A DNA stretch of 64,000 nt from Deltaproteobacteria bacterium (GCA_016218815.1 JACRCX010000047.1:62001-126000); one strand, 5' to 3'. Numbered from the stretch's first letter, positions 17,624 to 27,063 are shown. Notes: generated by a model from the letters alone, not told the origin. Translations and numbers: made by a program.

Positions 17624-20600
17624 ATGCCGGCATCGATCACGTGGCGAGCGCTCGGGATCGCGGCTGCGGCACTGCTCGCCGCCGCGGCTTGCGCCAAGTC
17701 CGCCGGCAGCGGCTCGCCGGGGCAGGGAAGCTCGGCGACGCCGGGCGCCGCCGCCACCACGCCCGAGCCGTCGCTGGACGACCCGGCTCGCCTGCCGGAG
17801 GCATTGCTCGAGCTGCAGGAGATCCTCGATGCCAAGATGCGTCTGGCCCAGCCCGCGGCGCGCGCGGACGCCGTGGGCGGGCTGGCGGCCCGGCACACGT
17901 CCGCATTGCTCAGCGCGTGGAAGACCGGCAAGGCGACCCCGGTTGTCCGGGAACGGGCGCTCGGGATCCTCGTGCGCACCGCGCCGTACACGGCGGACCC
18001 GGCGCTGCGAAAGCAGGTCGTCACGGAGGCGTTCCTGCCGACGCTGGAGGCGTTCCGCGACGGGACGGAAGCCCCGACGCCCGCCGCGCGGGTCGTCGAC
18101 GCGCTCGGTGCGCTCGCGTCCCCGCCGCTTCCCGGCGCGCCGCTGCTCGAGGCCGGGCTGGTGCAGGCCGTCGTCGAGCGGATCGCCGACGTTGCGAAAG
18201 CCGTTCGCGGGAGCTGGGCCTGCCGGGAACGGTACGTGCGCGTCTCCGGCCGGACGTCGGCCGTCGGCGACGAGGAGCGGCTCCTGCTCTCGTGCATCGA
18301 CACGACGGCGAAGTGCCTGCGGGCGTTTCCGGGCGCGGACGCCGAGGCGACGGGGCTCCACCTGCTCGTCGACGCGCTGCGCGAGTCGCCTTTGTGGCAG
18401 CACACGTCGGTGACCCTGGCGGCCGTGAAGGCTCTCGATCGGGTCGGGCCGAAGCTGACGCGCGAAGGCGCGATCCTGGCGGCGCCGGCGCTGGTCGAGG
18501 CGCTCCTGCCGCGCTCGGAAGCCCGGCCGGCCCAATCCGCGGGCGTGGTCGACGGCGAGTCGCTGCCGTACGCCCCTTCGGCGGAGCCGGAGCAGGCGGA
18601 GGCCTTTCCGCGACACCCCCTGACGGAGGGAACCGACAACCCCTACCTGCAGCTCATGGTGGTCGCGCCCCCGGCGGCCGGCGAAGACGTCGAGCTGGTC
18701 ATCCAGGAGAAGCCGCAGGAAGAGGACCCGCTCGGCCGGCGGAATGCCGAGGACGTGGATCGCATGGCGGGGGTGCGAGGTCCGCGCGACCAGAACAACC
18801 CCCACATGGCCAGGACGGAGATGCTCGAGCAGGTGGCCCGGACGGGGGCCGTCTCGGCCTTGCAGGACCTGAGGGACCTTGGCGCCTCGCACGGCCCGTT
18901 CGGGGCCGGGGCTGCCGACTCGCCCGCTGCGAACGACGATCCGCTCCCGCGACTGGCCCGGCAGGCGCTGGTCCACCTCGCGGCGACGGACGAGGCGCAC
19001 CGGGAGGTCGTGCTCCACGAGCTGCTGCGCGGACTGAACGTCGACCCGGACGGCGAGCTGGCCGAGGCGCTGCCCGACCTTCCCGCGCTGGGCAAGAACG
19101 ACCGGCTCGAGCTGCTCGGACAGCCCTGCGGCAGCACCCTCGGCATCGCTTGCGCGGAGAAGGAGGCGGCGCTGCGCGAGTTCCGGGACCAGGCAAGGGG
19201 TCCGAACCGGGCCGCCTGCAACCGCGGCGCCGACCCCGACCGGCCCGGCTCCGGGTTCGATTGGGGGCTCGAGACCGGCGCGATCTGGAGCCGCCTGGGC
19301 GAAGTGCTGGCGGACGTCCTTCCGCTCGTCCGGCCGGGGAAGCCGCTCGACTCGACGCCCAAGGCCGGCCTGGCCGTCCGGGCGTTGCAGGCGCAGGTGC
19401 GGCTGGCCGTGGATTGGGCGGCGAAGGTGCGCACCGCCGAGCGGGCGTTGGATGCGGCCGTCGAGGCCTGTCCGGACCTGATGAGCACCCGCGAAGGTGC
19501 GGCGGACGGGTGCGACGCCGCGGTGCTGGCCGCGGGCGGAGCGGCCCAGACCGAGCTGAAGGCGCTGGCCGACTTCGACGACGATTTCCAGTTCCAGGCG
19601 GTCAACGAGCGGCTCTGGCGCAGCGCGGCGGCAGCGAGGGTCCTCGGGCTGCTCGGCGCGACCGGCCCCGGCGACGAGACGCTGCGGCAGGTGCTCCAGC
19701 TCGCGCAGTTCTCCCTCGACCATCTGAATGGGTTCCGCATCACGCCGCTCCAGGCGTTCCCGCAGCTCGTCCTCCGGTTCCGCGCGCGGTTTGCGCCGTC
19801 CGGCGGGGCGGTCCTTCCGCAGCCGGTGTTTCCGGCGCTGCTCTCGGCCGTCCAGTACTTCCAGCGGCCGACGCCCGAGGTGCTGAACTTCCTGCTGCAC
19901 GTGATGGCGGCGAGCGAGCTCGCCGCGGAGAACCAGAACGCGACGATCGAGGCCGAGAAGCTCTCCCTGGTGAACGCCGACGTGGTGACGTTCCGGGCGC
20001 TGGCGGCGCGGGCCTTCTTCGCCGTCTTCCGTCACGATCCGGCGCTGCCGGACGCGGATACGTACCGCCGCTTGTTCGAGCTCTACACGGGCGACGTGCA
20101 GATCCTGCGGGCGCTGCAGAAGAACACCGACCGCGACCCGGACTTCCAGCTCTGGCCCCCGATCCCTCGTCCCGCCGAAGGTGCGACGGCCGTGACCGGG
20201 GAGGCGGACCAGGACTGGCTCGCCGCTCCGCCGCCCGTGCCGGCGTTCTTCACCTTCGACACGTACCGGGATGCGCTGGCCGCCTGCGTGCTGCCGGCGA
20301 CGGAGGACAACAAGCCGGAGGACAAGCGGGACCGTTCCAAGTGGCTCCGGGAGCTGGGCGATCCGCAGAAGCTCGCCTATTGCCGGAAGTGGGTCGAGCC
20401 GTGGGCTTCGGAGTCCGCGGACGAATCGGCGTCGCAGGACATCCCCCGGCTGCAGCTCAAGGACTCGCGCTGCTGGACCGTGATGAGGACCCTCCACGAG
20501 GACGAGTACCAGTTCTGTGATGCCGTCCAGAAGGGGCGGACGCCGGCGAAGGAGCTGGGGTTGACGCGAGAGCACTGCGACCGGGTCCTCGAGGAGGACG

Positions 20601-22099
20601 ACACGTACATGTACTGCGTCGACCTGCGCTTCGCGCCGGAGTACCTCGAGTCGGGCAAGCCGACCCTCTGGGGCTGCTACGACCGGTTTCCCTGGCTGCG
20701 CGGGCGCGAGCCGCTCGGCCCCGCCTGCGACCACCTGGCCTCGCGGGTCCTGGCCGCGACGATGTACGTCAAACTTCGCAGCGCCGCCGGCGTCGCCGCA
20801 CCCGACGGCGTGACCTTCGATCGGCTCGAGTCGCACATGACGCTGCCCGAGCTGACGGTGTTCGCCGCGACCTTCGGGACGGAGCAGAGCCAGGAGCTGT
20901 TCCGCAAGTTCGATGCGCTCGTCGCCGAGCTGGCCAAGGTCCAGGTCGACTTCCCGGTGTTCCAGCGTCCCGGCACGGACGCCGCTGTCGCCACGGCGAC
21001 GGTCCCCAAGCCCGAAGGCGTGGAGGGACCGCGGTTCGTCGCGCAGCCCTGGTACCGGCACGACGAGTGGATCGCGAGGGCGCCGCGGGATTTCTCCGAC
21101 CTGCGCGCGACGTTCGAGGTGCTGTGCCGGCCGGAAGCCGATCCGTCGGCGAGCGCGTGCGCTCCGGACGGGGGCACGCTCGGCAACGCGATGAAGCTCA
21201 CGGTCGAGGGCAACGCGCCGGGCCCGCTGCTGGAGGACGCCGCGGGCCTGGCGATCCTGCTGCGGCGCGGGGACCTGGTCGGCGTGGGCGAGCTGCGCGA
21301 GGCGCTCTCCGATGTCGACGAGCGGTGCCTCGCCGGCGGGTCCTACTCGGCCGACTGCCTGCTCGAGGCGGTGCGAGCGAGCGACGGCCCGCCGACCGTC
21401 GCCGACCTCGATCGGCGCGTCCGGGCGCTCTACCTGCTGGCGGCGATGCCGGACCTCGGCGGCGAAGCCGTCGGGGGGCGGCTGGCCGAGCTGGCCTCGG
21501 CCGAGGATGCCGACCCGCGCTTCGCCGGACCTCTCGCGTTCGCCTTGCGCAAGCTCCAGCCCGACTGCGGCCCGGCGACCGAAGCTTGCGAGCGCCTGCG
21601 CCTCGGGAGCTTCCTGTTGGACGATTGGAACCTCGCCGATTCGGCGGCCGGCGACGCGGGCCGGGTGTTGGTGGTCGATGACGCGGACTTCGGTCGCCGA
21701 GGCGGTCGGATGGGAAGGGGACGCTCCGGCAGCACCGGCAGCGCCGGCGGCACCAGTCCGGATCTGCGGCTCGGCGAGGCAACCACCTTCGGGGGGCTGT
21801 CCAAGGAGGTCATCCGCCGCATCGTGCAGCAGCACCGCGGGCGGATCCGGCACTGCTACGAGGCCGCCCTGCGGACCAGGCCGGATCTCCAGGGCCGCGT
21901 GACGGTGAAGTTCGTCATCGAGCCGCAGGGCAACGTGAGCACCGCGGAGGCGGTGGGCAACACGACCGAGGACGAGGCGCTCGGCCAGTGCATCGCGGCC
22001 GTGGTCAAGCGGATGTCGTTCCCCCAGGCCGACGGGATCACCGCCTGTTCCTACCCCTTCATGCTGCAAATGGTCGGCCCGGAAGACGGCGGGTGGTAG
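17624..22099 (+). CDS. Large HEAT-like lipoprotein with C-terminal AgmX/PglI domain
   Basis: A 1491-residue lipoprotein. GGGGAGG lies before ATG at 17,624, and the signal ends in the lipobox LAAAAC. The body is rich in alpha-helical Leu/Ala repeats (for example AALSGVLVRTAP-like and VVDALGALASPPLPG) that look like degenerate HEAT/armadillo repeats, with long Pro/Glu linkers. A Gly/Arg/Ser linker precedes the last 100 residues, which match the AgmX/PglI (TonB-like) tail: RGRIRHCYEAAL, GRVTVKFVIEPQGNV, and a second conserved Cys in GQCIAAVVKRM. In Myxococcus this domain occurs in gliding and social-motility proteins. Here it suggests a large cell-envelope scaffold. The gene is convergent with the next one. 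Confidence 0.8.
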   Translation: MPASITWRALGIAAAALLAAAACAKSAGSGSPGQGSSATPGAAATTPEPSLDDPARLPEALLELQEILDAKMRLAQPAARADAVGGLAARHTSALLSAWKTGKATPVVRERALGILVRTAPYTADPALRKQVVTEAFLPTLEAFRDGTEAPTPAARVVDALGALASPPLPGAPLLEAGLVQAVVERIADVAKAVRGSWACRERYVRVSGRTSAVGDEERLLLSCIDTTAKCLRAFPGADAEATGLHLLVDALRESPLWQHTSVTLAAVKALDRVGPKLTREGAILAAPALVEALLPRSEARPAQSAGVVDGESLPYAPSAEPEQAEAFPRHPLTEGTDNPYLQLMVVAPPAAGEDVELVIQEKPQEEDPLGRRNAEDVDRMAGVRGPRDQNNPHMARTEMLEQVARTGAVSALQDLRDLGASHGPFGAGAADSPAANDDPLPRLARQALVHLAATDEAHREVVLHELLRGLNVDPDGELAEALPDLPALGKNDRLELLGQPCGSTLGIACAEKEAALREFRDQARGPNRAACNRGADPDRPGSGFDWGLETGAIWSRLGEVLADVLPLVRPGKPLDSTPKAGLAVRALQAQVRLAVDWAAKVRTAERALDAAVEACPDLMSTREGAADGCDAAVLAAGGAAQTELKALADFDDDFQFQAVNERLWRSAAAARVLGLLGATGPGDETLRQVLQLAQFSLDHLNGFRITPLQAFPQLVLRFRARFAPSGGAVLPQPVFPALLSAVQYFQRPTPEVLNFLLHVMAASELAAENQNATIEAEKLSLVNADVVTFRALAARAFFAVFRHDPALPDADTYRRLFELYTGDVQILRALQKNTDRDPDFQLWPPIPRPAEGATAVTGEADQDWLAAPPPVPAFFTFDTYRDALAACVLPATEDNKPEDKRDRSKWLRELGDPQKLAYCRKWVEPWASESADESASQDIPRLQLKDSRCWTVMRTLHEDEYQFCDAVQKGRTPAKELGLTREHCDRVLEEDDTYMYCVDLRFAPEYLESGKPTLWGCYDRFPWLRGREPLGPACDHLASRVLAATMYVKLRSAAGVAAPDGVTFDRLESHMTLPELTVFAATFGTEQSQELFRKFDALVAELAKVQVDFPVFQRPGTDAAVATATVPKPEGVEGPRFVAQPWYRHDEWIARAPRDFSDLRATFEVLCRPEADPSASACAPDGGTLGNAMKLTVEGNAPGPLLEDAAGLAILLRRGDLVGVGELREALSDVDERCLAGGSYSADCLLEAVRASDGPPTVADLDRRVRALYLLAAMPDLGGEAVGGRLAELASAEDADPRFAGPLAFALRKLQPDCGPATEACERLRLGSFLLDDWNLADSAAGDAGRVLVVDDADFGRRGGRMGRGRSGSTGSAGGTSPDLRLGEATTFGGLSKEVIRRIVQQHRGRIRHCYEAALRTRPDLQGRVTVKFVIEPQGNVSTAEAVGNTTEDEALGQCIAAVVKRMSFPQADGITACSYPFMLQMVGPEDGGW

Positions 22100-22139
22100 T
22101 CGGGTTCGCCGGTCGAAGCGCGATCCGCCGGAGGCCCGG

Positions 22140-23435
22140 CTACTCGGACCAGCGCAGGAACCGGACGATCGGGAAGAGGAGCTGCCGCGCCATCGCCTCG
22201 TTCCAGGTGGGCGGCTCCAGCATCGGGTCGTTGACGCCCTTGTGCATCGACTCGGTGACCGCATTCGCGAACGGCTCGTCCGTGGTCCAGTCGAAGGAGA
22301 AGCTCACGAAGCGCGCGAAGTCGAGCAGCGCGACGACCTGGCAGTAGGGGACCTCGTCCTGCACCTGCAGCGTGATGACGTGCCCGTCGGTGATGCGATC
22401 GCCGAACGCCAGGGCCGCACGCTCGGCGATGGCACGGAGCTGGAGGTTGAATGTCTTGAGGTCGGGGACCTCTGCGGGGCCCTGCGATTCGCCGGCGCAC
22501 TCGCGAAGGTAGCTCTCGAGATAGGTCCAGTAGGCGCAGTCGTCGAACGCCGGCGGAGCGGACGGCGGACGGCAGCCCTGCGCCTCCTTCTCGACGTCCT
22601 GCACCGTCATCCGCTGGTGCGCAATCCGGATGGAGCCCTTGAGACCCACGGTCGGGTCGTCGGGCAGGAGGTCGGCCGCCAGCTCCCGCGCGACGTGGAG
22701 GGTTACGGCGTCGGCCGACACGCGGGCCGCGAGACGGAGCCGCACGGTGCTCGGGTGCCCGGCCCCGGGCCAATCCGCGGAGCCCGCCGGCAGCAACGTG
22801 ACCGTGCCGAGGGAACCCGTGTCGGGCCGTCCCTCGGCGCCGGCCACCCACGGGCGAAGCTGGAGCTGCAGGCGGTCGCGGTCCGCCTCGGAGGCGGTGT
22901 ACAGCACGTCCTCCAGAATCCGCATCGGGGTCGCGCGATCGGCCTGCACCAGCAGCCATTTCTTGTCGAGGAAGACATGCCCGGTGCGTCGTTCGGTTTC
23001 GTCGCGGTCGAGCCGCTGGGCGACGAGGCAGGCGCGCAGGTCGGGGAGCAGGGACCCCTCGTCGCCCCCGGTGCGGGCGGCTTCCTCCAGGGTGCGGCGC
23101 CCGTCGACGGCCGTGCGGACCGCGGCGACCGTGCGGCCGCCGCAGCGGACGGCGTCCGCGGAGACCGTGACGACCGAGCGGGGGAGCGTCCCGGGAATCG
23201 GGTCGGGCTCCGCGTACGCCTCCCGGGTCGTCGAGAAGGGAACGACGATGGCGGCGGACGCGAGCGCGGCTTGTGCGGCGCCCGGGCTGCCGTCCGCGGG
23301 CACGGCGACCCCCGCCGTCGCGTCCTGCTTCCTGCCGCAGGCCGCCAGGCTCGCGAAGAGCGCGAGCCACGTTGCCGCGGTACGTCCGCGCCAGTGCATC
23401 CCACCGCCCATTCCGTCCGTGCGGAGCAGCTCCAT
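22140..23435 (-). CDS. Lipoprotein with ExbD-like segment
   Basis: A 431-residue lipoprotein. AAGGAGGGAGATC directly precedes ATG at 23,435, so this start is preferred over the in-frame ATGs at 23,411 and 23,399; the lipobox SLAAC gives Cys33 as the lipidation site. The segment KKWLLVQADRATPMRILEDV LY(TAS) near residues 155-175 resembles the periplasmic domain of ExbD/TolR (QADRxTPxxxxxxVxYTA), a component of proton-driven envelope motors. The rest is not recognised; a Cys pair (QGC, DDC) near residue 290 may form a disulfide. It ends facing the HEAT-like lipoprotein gene, with about 40 bases between them. Confidence 0.65.
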   Translation of the reverse strand: MELLRTDGMGGGMHWRGRTAATWLALFASLAACGRKQDATAGVAVPADGSPGAAQAALASAAIVVPFSTTREAYAEPDPIPGTLPRSVVTVSADAVRCGGRTVAAVRTAVDGRRTLEEAARTGGDEGSLLPDLRACLVAQRLDRDETERRTGHVFLDKKWLLVQADRATPMRILEDVLYTASEADRDRLQLQLRPWVAGAEGRPDTGSLGTVTLLPAGSADWPGAGHPSTVRLRLAARVSADAVTLHVARELAADLLPDDPTVGLKGSIRIAHQRMTVQDVEKEAQGCRPPSAPPAFDDCAYWTYLESYLRECAGESQGPAEVPDLKTFNLQLRAIAERAALAFGDRITDGHVITLQVQDEVPYCQVVALLDFARFVSFSFDWTTDEPFANAVTESMHKGVNDPMLEPPTWNEAMARQLLFPIVRFLRWSE

Positions 23436-23617
23436 GATCTCCCTCCTTCGCCGCCGTCGCCCGTTCCTGCCGCGGGATACCGATGATAGCGGATCGCACG
23501 AGGGAGAGCCACGCGTCCGGGGGGGCGCCGTTGCCCAGGGGCAGCCCTCCGCGCTCGACGTTGCAGGGCGCGCCCGATCCGTCTACCGTGGCGATGCTCG
23601 GGAGGAGGCGAGTTGCC

Positions 23618-24559
23618 ATGGCGCTGATCCCTCCGCACTTCGTCGACAGCGTCGTCGCCATCGGCAACGAGGACGCCGCTGGCGACAAGGTGTGGATCGC
23701 GTCGGGGTTCCTCTACGGGAAGCTCGTCGGCTCCGACGAGAGCGGCCAGGCGCGGCACCGGGTCTACCTGGTCACCAACCGGCACGTCCTGGCCGATAAC
23801 GAAGTGCTCTACCTGCGCTGCAATCCCGCCGCCAACGCTCCCGCCCGCGACTATCCGCTGGTCCTGCACGACCAGGGACGGCCCGTGTGGTTCGGCCATC
23901 CCGACCCCGCCGTGGACGTCGGCGTGGTGCCGATCAAGATCCAGAAGCTGCGCGCCGACGGAATGCAGGCGGCGTACTTCGCGGAGGAGCGCGACGTCGC
24001 GACGACGGAGAGGCTGAAGTCCAGCGGCGTGTCCGAAGGCGATCACGTCTTCGTCCTGGGGTTCCCGATGGGCATGGTCGGCGGCCTGCGGAACTCGGTC
24101 ATCGTCCGCGGCGGCGTGCTGGCCCGCGTGCGCGACGTGTTCGACGACCCGCAGGCGCCCTTCCTCGTCGACGCGTTCGTCTTCCCCGGCAACAGCGGCG
24201 GTCCCGTCGTCTCGCAGCCGGAGATCCTCAGCATCGTGGGCACGAAGGCCCCGGGCAAGGCCTATCTGATCGGGATCTGCTTCGGCAGCATCAACTACCG
24301 CGACATCGCCGTCAGCGCGCGCACCGGACGCCAGCGTGTCCTGTTCGAGGACAACGCGGGACTCGCGAACGTCCACTCCGTCGACTGCGTCCAGATGTGC
24401 ATCGAGATGCACCTCGGCTCGGGCCCCAGGAACCCGCCCGTCGCCCGTCGCAAGTCCGGACGCCCGCCGCCGCCGTCGGGCAGCGGACAGGATCTCCTCT
24501 CGGCCGGGTCCGCCCCCGCACCGGGTCCCGGCGCCAGGACTCCCAAGTCCCATCGCTGA
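23618..24559 (+). CDS. Trypsin-like serine protease (PF13365 type)
   Basis: A 313-residue predicted protease. ATG at 23,618 follows GGAGGAGG, which decides between it and ATG at 23,594. The catalytic triad is visible: His56 in VTNRHVL, Asp100 in AVDVGVV, and the Ser near residue 193 in FPGNSGGPV. The oxyanion GNSGGP motif is intact. No signal peptide is visible, so it is probably cytoplasmic or exported by another route. A Pro/Gly/Ser-rich tail of about 45 residues follows the domain. Substrates are unknown. It is divergent from the ExbD-like lipoprotein gene with about 180 bases between the starts. Confidence 0.85.
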   Translation: MALIPPHFVDSVVAIGNEDAAGDKVWIASGFLYGKLVGSDESGQARHRVYLVTNRHVLADNEVLYLRCNPAANAPARDYPLVLHDQGRPVWFGHPDPAVDVGVVPIKIQKLRADGMQAAYFAEERDVATTERLKSSGVSEGDHVFVLGFPMGMVGGLRNSVIVRGGVLARVRDVFDDPQAPFLVDAFVFPGNSGGPVVSQPEILSIVGTKAPGKAYLIGICFGSINYRDIAVSARTGRQRVLFEDNAGLANVHSVDCVQMCIEMHLGSGPRNPPVARRKSGRPPPPSGSGQDLLSAGSAPAPGPGARTPKSHR

Positions 24560-24709
24560 GGTCGACGACGCCCCGCGCCGGCCCGCCCGCCAGTTGCGCC
24601 GGCCCCGATCGAGACTTACCTGGGTACCCGACGAGGTACAGACGCTGTCGCGCGGGGAGTGGCGGCAGCGGCGGGTCCTTTCGCCTCCCCGGGAACAGGA
24701 GCGTCGAGG

Positions 24710-25699
24710 ATGCGAGAGACACTGTGGATGTCGGCTGCGGCCTTCTTGCTCGGTAGCGGCTCCGTCGCGTGCGGCGACGATTCGGACGGCGATGCCGACG
24801 TCGCGGGCGACGACGGCGGCGGCGAAGCCGAAGCCGACGCGGACGCCGACGCGGACGCGGACGCCGATGCCGACATGGAGGCGGACGCGGCCGACGACGG
24901 CGCCGGTGACGCCGTGGACGCCGTGGACGCGGACGGTGACGCACTGGACGCCGACGACGGCGCCGGTGACGCCGTGGACGCCGTGGACGCGGACGGAGGG
25001 CCGATCGATGAGGGCTGGAACTGCGTCGGCCTGGTCGTCAATCCGACCCCGACGGCATCGACCACGCTGTGGACCACCGTCGTCACCGACTTCCTGGGCG
25101 GCTCGCCCCTGGAGAGCGTCGTGTTCCGGGCGTGCGCCGGCACGGACGCCGCCTGCTCCTCGCCGCTCGACACGGCGACCACCGACTCCGCGGGCCGTGC
25201 GACCGTCGAGCTGCCGCTGGGTGCGGCCGGCTTCGACGGCTACTTCGACATGGCGCTCGACGGCTACGTCCCGCAGCTCCGATGGCCCCTGCCGCCGGTG
25301 ACCGAGGTCGCGGCCACGGGCGATCACCCGTCGGTGATGCTCAGCGTGACCGGGGTCGGAATGATCGCCGGACTGCTCGGCGTGACGCCCGATGCCGGTC
25401 GCGGCCACATCGTCTTCACCGCCCTCGACTGCGGGAACATCCCGGCCGTCGGCGTGGTGGGCGAGCTGGACACGGCGGACGCATCCGCCCTGCTCTTCTA
25501 CACGGTGGGCGACACGCCCAGCACGACCGCCACGGAGACGGACGCCTCGGGTACGCTGGGCTGGCTGAATGTGCCGCCCGGGCCCGCAGTCGCGACGCTC
25601 CGCCGAGCCGACACCGGCGACATCGTCGCCCGGACCACCGTGCTCGTCCGGGCCGGGGCGCTCACCACCGCCGCGGTTCCGCCGACTCCCCTTCCCTGA
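24710..25699 (+). CDS. Lipoprotein with Asp/Ala repeat linker and carboxypeptidase-regulatory-like domains
   Basis: A 329-residue lipoprotein. AGGAG sits 9 bases before ATG at 24,710, and the signal ends at GSVAC. Residues about 22-95 are an acidic spacer of Asp-Ala repeats including two copies of DDGAGDAVDAVDADG, encoded by a 46-bp direct repeat of period 60 bp. The rest (residues 100-329) has strand-rich segments such as SAGRATVELPLGAAGFDGYFDMAL and ASGTLGWLNVPPGPAVATLRR, typical of carboxypeptidase-regulatory-like beta-sandwich domains used as carrier or sugar-binding modules. No catalytic site was seen. The acidic linker probably extends the protein off the membrane surface. Confidence 0.72.
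   Translation: MRETLWMSAAAFLLGSGSVACGDDSDGDADVAGDDGGGEAEADADADADADADADMEADAADDGAGDAVDAVDADGDALDADDGAGDAVDAVDADGGPIDEGWNCVGLVVNPTPTASTTLWTTVVTDFLGGSPLESVVFRACAGTDAACSSPLDTATTDSAGRATVELPLGAAGFDGYFDMALDGYVPQLRWPLPPVTEVAATGDHPSVMLSVTGVGMIAGLLGVTPDAGRGHIVFTALDCGNIPAVGVVGELDTADASALLFYTVGDTPSTTATETDASGTLGWLNVPPGPAVATLRRADTGDIVARTTVLVRAGALTTAAVPPTPLP
24891..24996 (+). repeat. Two tandem copies of a 46-bp direct repeat, period 60 bp
   Basis: The sequence beginning CCGACGACGGCGCCGGTGAC at 24,891 recurs identically at 24,951, each copy about 46 bp. It codes for the repeated DDGAGDAVDAVDADG block in the lipoprotein linker. Such in-frame repeats can expand or contract by slippage or recombination, changing the linker length. 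Confidence 0.85.
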
Positions 25700-25854
25700 C
25701 GGCCGCCGCCCGGCTCCCAAGGCGCGAACCTCGGGAGGGTGCGGCCCGGGAGCGAACGCCACGACGACGGCGGGACGTCCTCCGCGAAGCTCGGCCCGCG
25801 GCCTGGGGTGCTACGATGGGCGGCGCGTGGCGGGTGCCGGAAGGGAGGAATCGC

Positions 25855-26157
25855 GTGCGCAGGTCTTCCAGGATTGGGTTGGTCGCCATGGCGGGGCTCG
25901 CCGCGTTGTCGGCGGCGTGCACGCGGACGCCCGCGCCGGCTCGGCCCGACGCGCCGGCGAGCATCGCGGCCGAGGCGCCGGGAGAGGACGCGGCCGGAAC
26001 CGCCGCCGCGCGGACCGGGTCGGCGAGCGACGACCCGCTTCCTCCCGGCGACCCGTCCGAAAACTGCAGGGCCAACTCCCAACCGTCCAGGAGCTCGAGG
26101 CGAGGGACCTTCACCATGGCCCGCTCCTCCGTCAGGGCAGACGCGGCAACCGCTTGA
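25855..26157 (+). CDS. Short lipoprotein with a chimeric 3' end
   Basis: A 100-residue product with GTG at 25,855 behind AAGGGAGGAA and a clear lipobox at LSAAC. The first 60 residues (Pro/Ala/Gly-rich) read like a normal lipoprotein. From about base 26,049 the sequence is the antisense of a DUF2442 gene start on the other strand (MVKVPRLELLDGWEL), and the C-terminal 35 residues of this ORF are just that antisense sequence. I therefore read the natural 3' end as lost and replaced. ATG at 25,816 is an alternative start without a better ribosome site. Confidence 0.5.
   Translation: MRRSSRIGLVAMAGLAALSAACTRTPAPARPDAPASIAAEAPGEDAAGTAAARTGSASDDPLPPGDPSENCRANSQPSRSSRRGTFTMARSSVRADAATA
26049..26117 (-). 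pseudogene. Remnant of a DUF2442-type gene (N-terminal 23 codons)
   Basis: On the minus strand ATG at 26,117 gives MVKVPRLELLDGWEL and then ALQFSDGS, matching the start of DUF2442 proteins, which usually follow DUF4160 genes. After FSDGS the frame runs into Gly/Ser-rich sequence that does not resemble the family. The 14-base gap to the DUF4160 stop codon fits an original two-gene module. Family similarity is from memory of the motif and was not searched. Confidence 0.45.
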
Positions 26158-26404
26158 CGGATTGGCCACCGCGAAGTCGATCCCAGTTCTCGATCAGCCC
26201 GGCCTGATTCCGGGCGGCCCACTCCAGCACCATCGAAAGCGCGCGCTGCGGAAGAGTGCTCTCCAGCACCTCGATCGGCTGCACCCGCACGACCGCCAAG
26301 AACTCCGAATAGTCGGCGTGGAAGCGCGCCGGCGGATGCTCGTCGAAGAACATCCGTACGACGATGCCGAAGAACCGGGAAACCTCAGGCACGCCTTGCA
26401 GCAT
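26132..26404 (-). CDS. DUF4160 family protein
   Basis: A 90-residue protein. The core PEVSRFFGIVVRMFFDEHPPARFHADY and the C-terminal RALSMVLEWAARNQAGLIENWDRLR match the DUF4160 pattern, a small family of unknown biochemistry often next to DUF2442 and discussed as a toxin-antitoxin-like module. Two starts are possible: ATG at 26,404 with GGAG 7 bases upstream, and GTG at 26,392, which would give the usual MPEVSRF beginning. The partner gene downstream is truncated, so any module is probably inactive. Confidence 0.75.
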   Translation of the reverse strand: MLQGVPEVSRFFGIVVRMFFDEHPPARFHADYSEFLAVVRVQPIEVLESTLPQRALSMVLEWAARNQAGLIENWDRLRGGQSVKRLPRLP

Positions 26405-26479
26405 GCGGACGCTCCGGGACTGGCGTCAAGGCGGGTTCCATGGGACAAGAGCATTCGCCGATCTGGAGGGAGGGAGCCC

Positions 26480-27007
26480 ATGTCGAGAACTTGTCGGTCC
26501 GGAGGTCGAGCGGCCGTCCTGATGGCCATCGGATTCTGTGCGACGGCCGCGCTGCCCGCCTGCGGCAAGAAAGCGGGGCCGCCGCGGGGCGCCGCCACGC
26601 CGGAGGAGGCGTTCCAGGGCATGTACGACGCGATACGGCAAGAGGATGTCGATGCCCTGTGGGCCCTGTACTCCGACGTCACGATCGCCCAGCTCGAGGA
26701 GATGAAGACCGCGCTGCTCGGCATGCCCCCCGAGGCGTTCCAGCAGCAGTTCGGCCTTCCGCAGTCCGAGATCGTCGGGCTGGACACGAAGGCCCTGATG
26801 GCGCGGATGATGCGCACCGAGGTCGCGACGAAGAAGGCCGAGCAAACGCCGGTGATCGACCGGATCGAAACCACCGGTCCGGACACCGCCAGGATCCTCT
26901 TCCGGAACGCCGAGGCGGAGTGTCGTCAGGCCGTGCGCCGCATCGACGGACGCTGGCTGATCGACGAGAACGCCGCCTGCCGCGAAGAGGCCCGGCCGGC
27001 CCCCTGA
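26480..27007 (+). CDS. Lipoprotein with NTF2/DUF4878-like domain
   Basis: A 175-residue lipoprotein. GGAGGGAGGGAGCCC sits just before ATG at 26,480, and the signal ends at ALPAC. The segment ATPEEAFQGMYDAIRQEDVDALWALYS is typical of small NTF2-like/DUF4878 lipoproteins, whose cone-shaped fold binds hydrophobic ligands. The C-terminal part (AECRQAVRRIDGRWLIDENAAC) has two Cys that could form a disulfide. Function unknown. It is divergent from the DUF4160 gene and convergent with the hydrolase gene. Confidence 0.68.
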   Translation: MSRTCRSGGRAAVLMAIGFCATAALPACGKKAGPPRGAATPEEAFQGMYDAIRQEDVDALWALYSDVTIAQLEEMKTALLGMPPEAFQQQFGLPQSEIVGLDTKALMARMMRTEVATKKAEQTPVIDRIETTGPDTARILFRNAEAECRQAVRRIDGRWLIDENAACREEARPAP

Positions 27008-27063
27008 GGCCGGCCCCCTGGCTCGACGACCGCAGGGAATCGTTTGCGTGGGCCGCCGTCATG

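Noticed and set aside
24832..24996. Short regular repeats as a possible origin or iteron array
   Set aside because: They lie inside a reading frame and code for an acidic linker, with no AT-rich region or DnaA-like boxes.
22703..25762. A 1019-codon minus-strand frame
   Set aside because: It crosses three well-supported genes and has no ribosome site or family motif.
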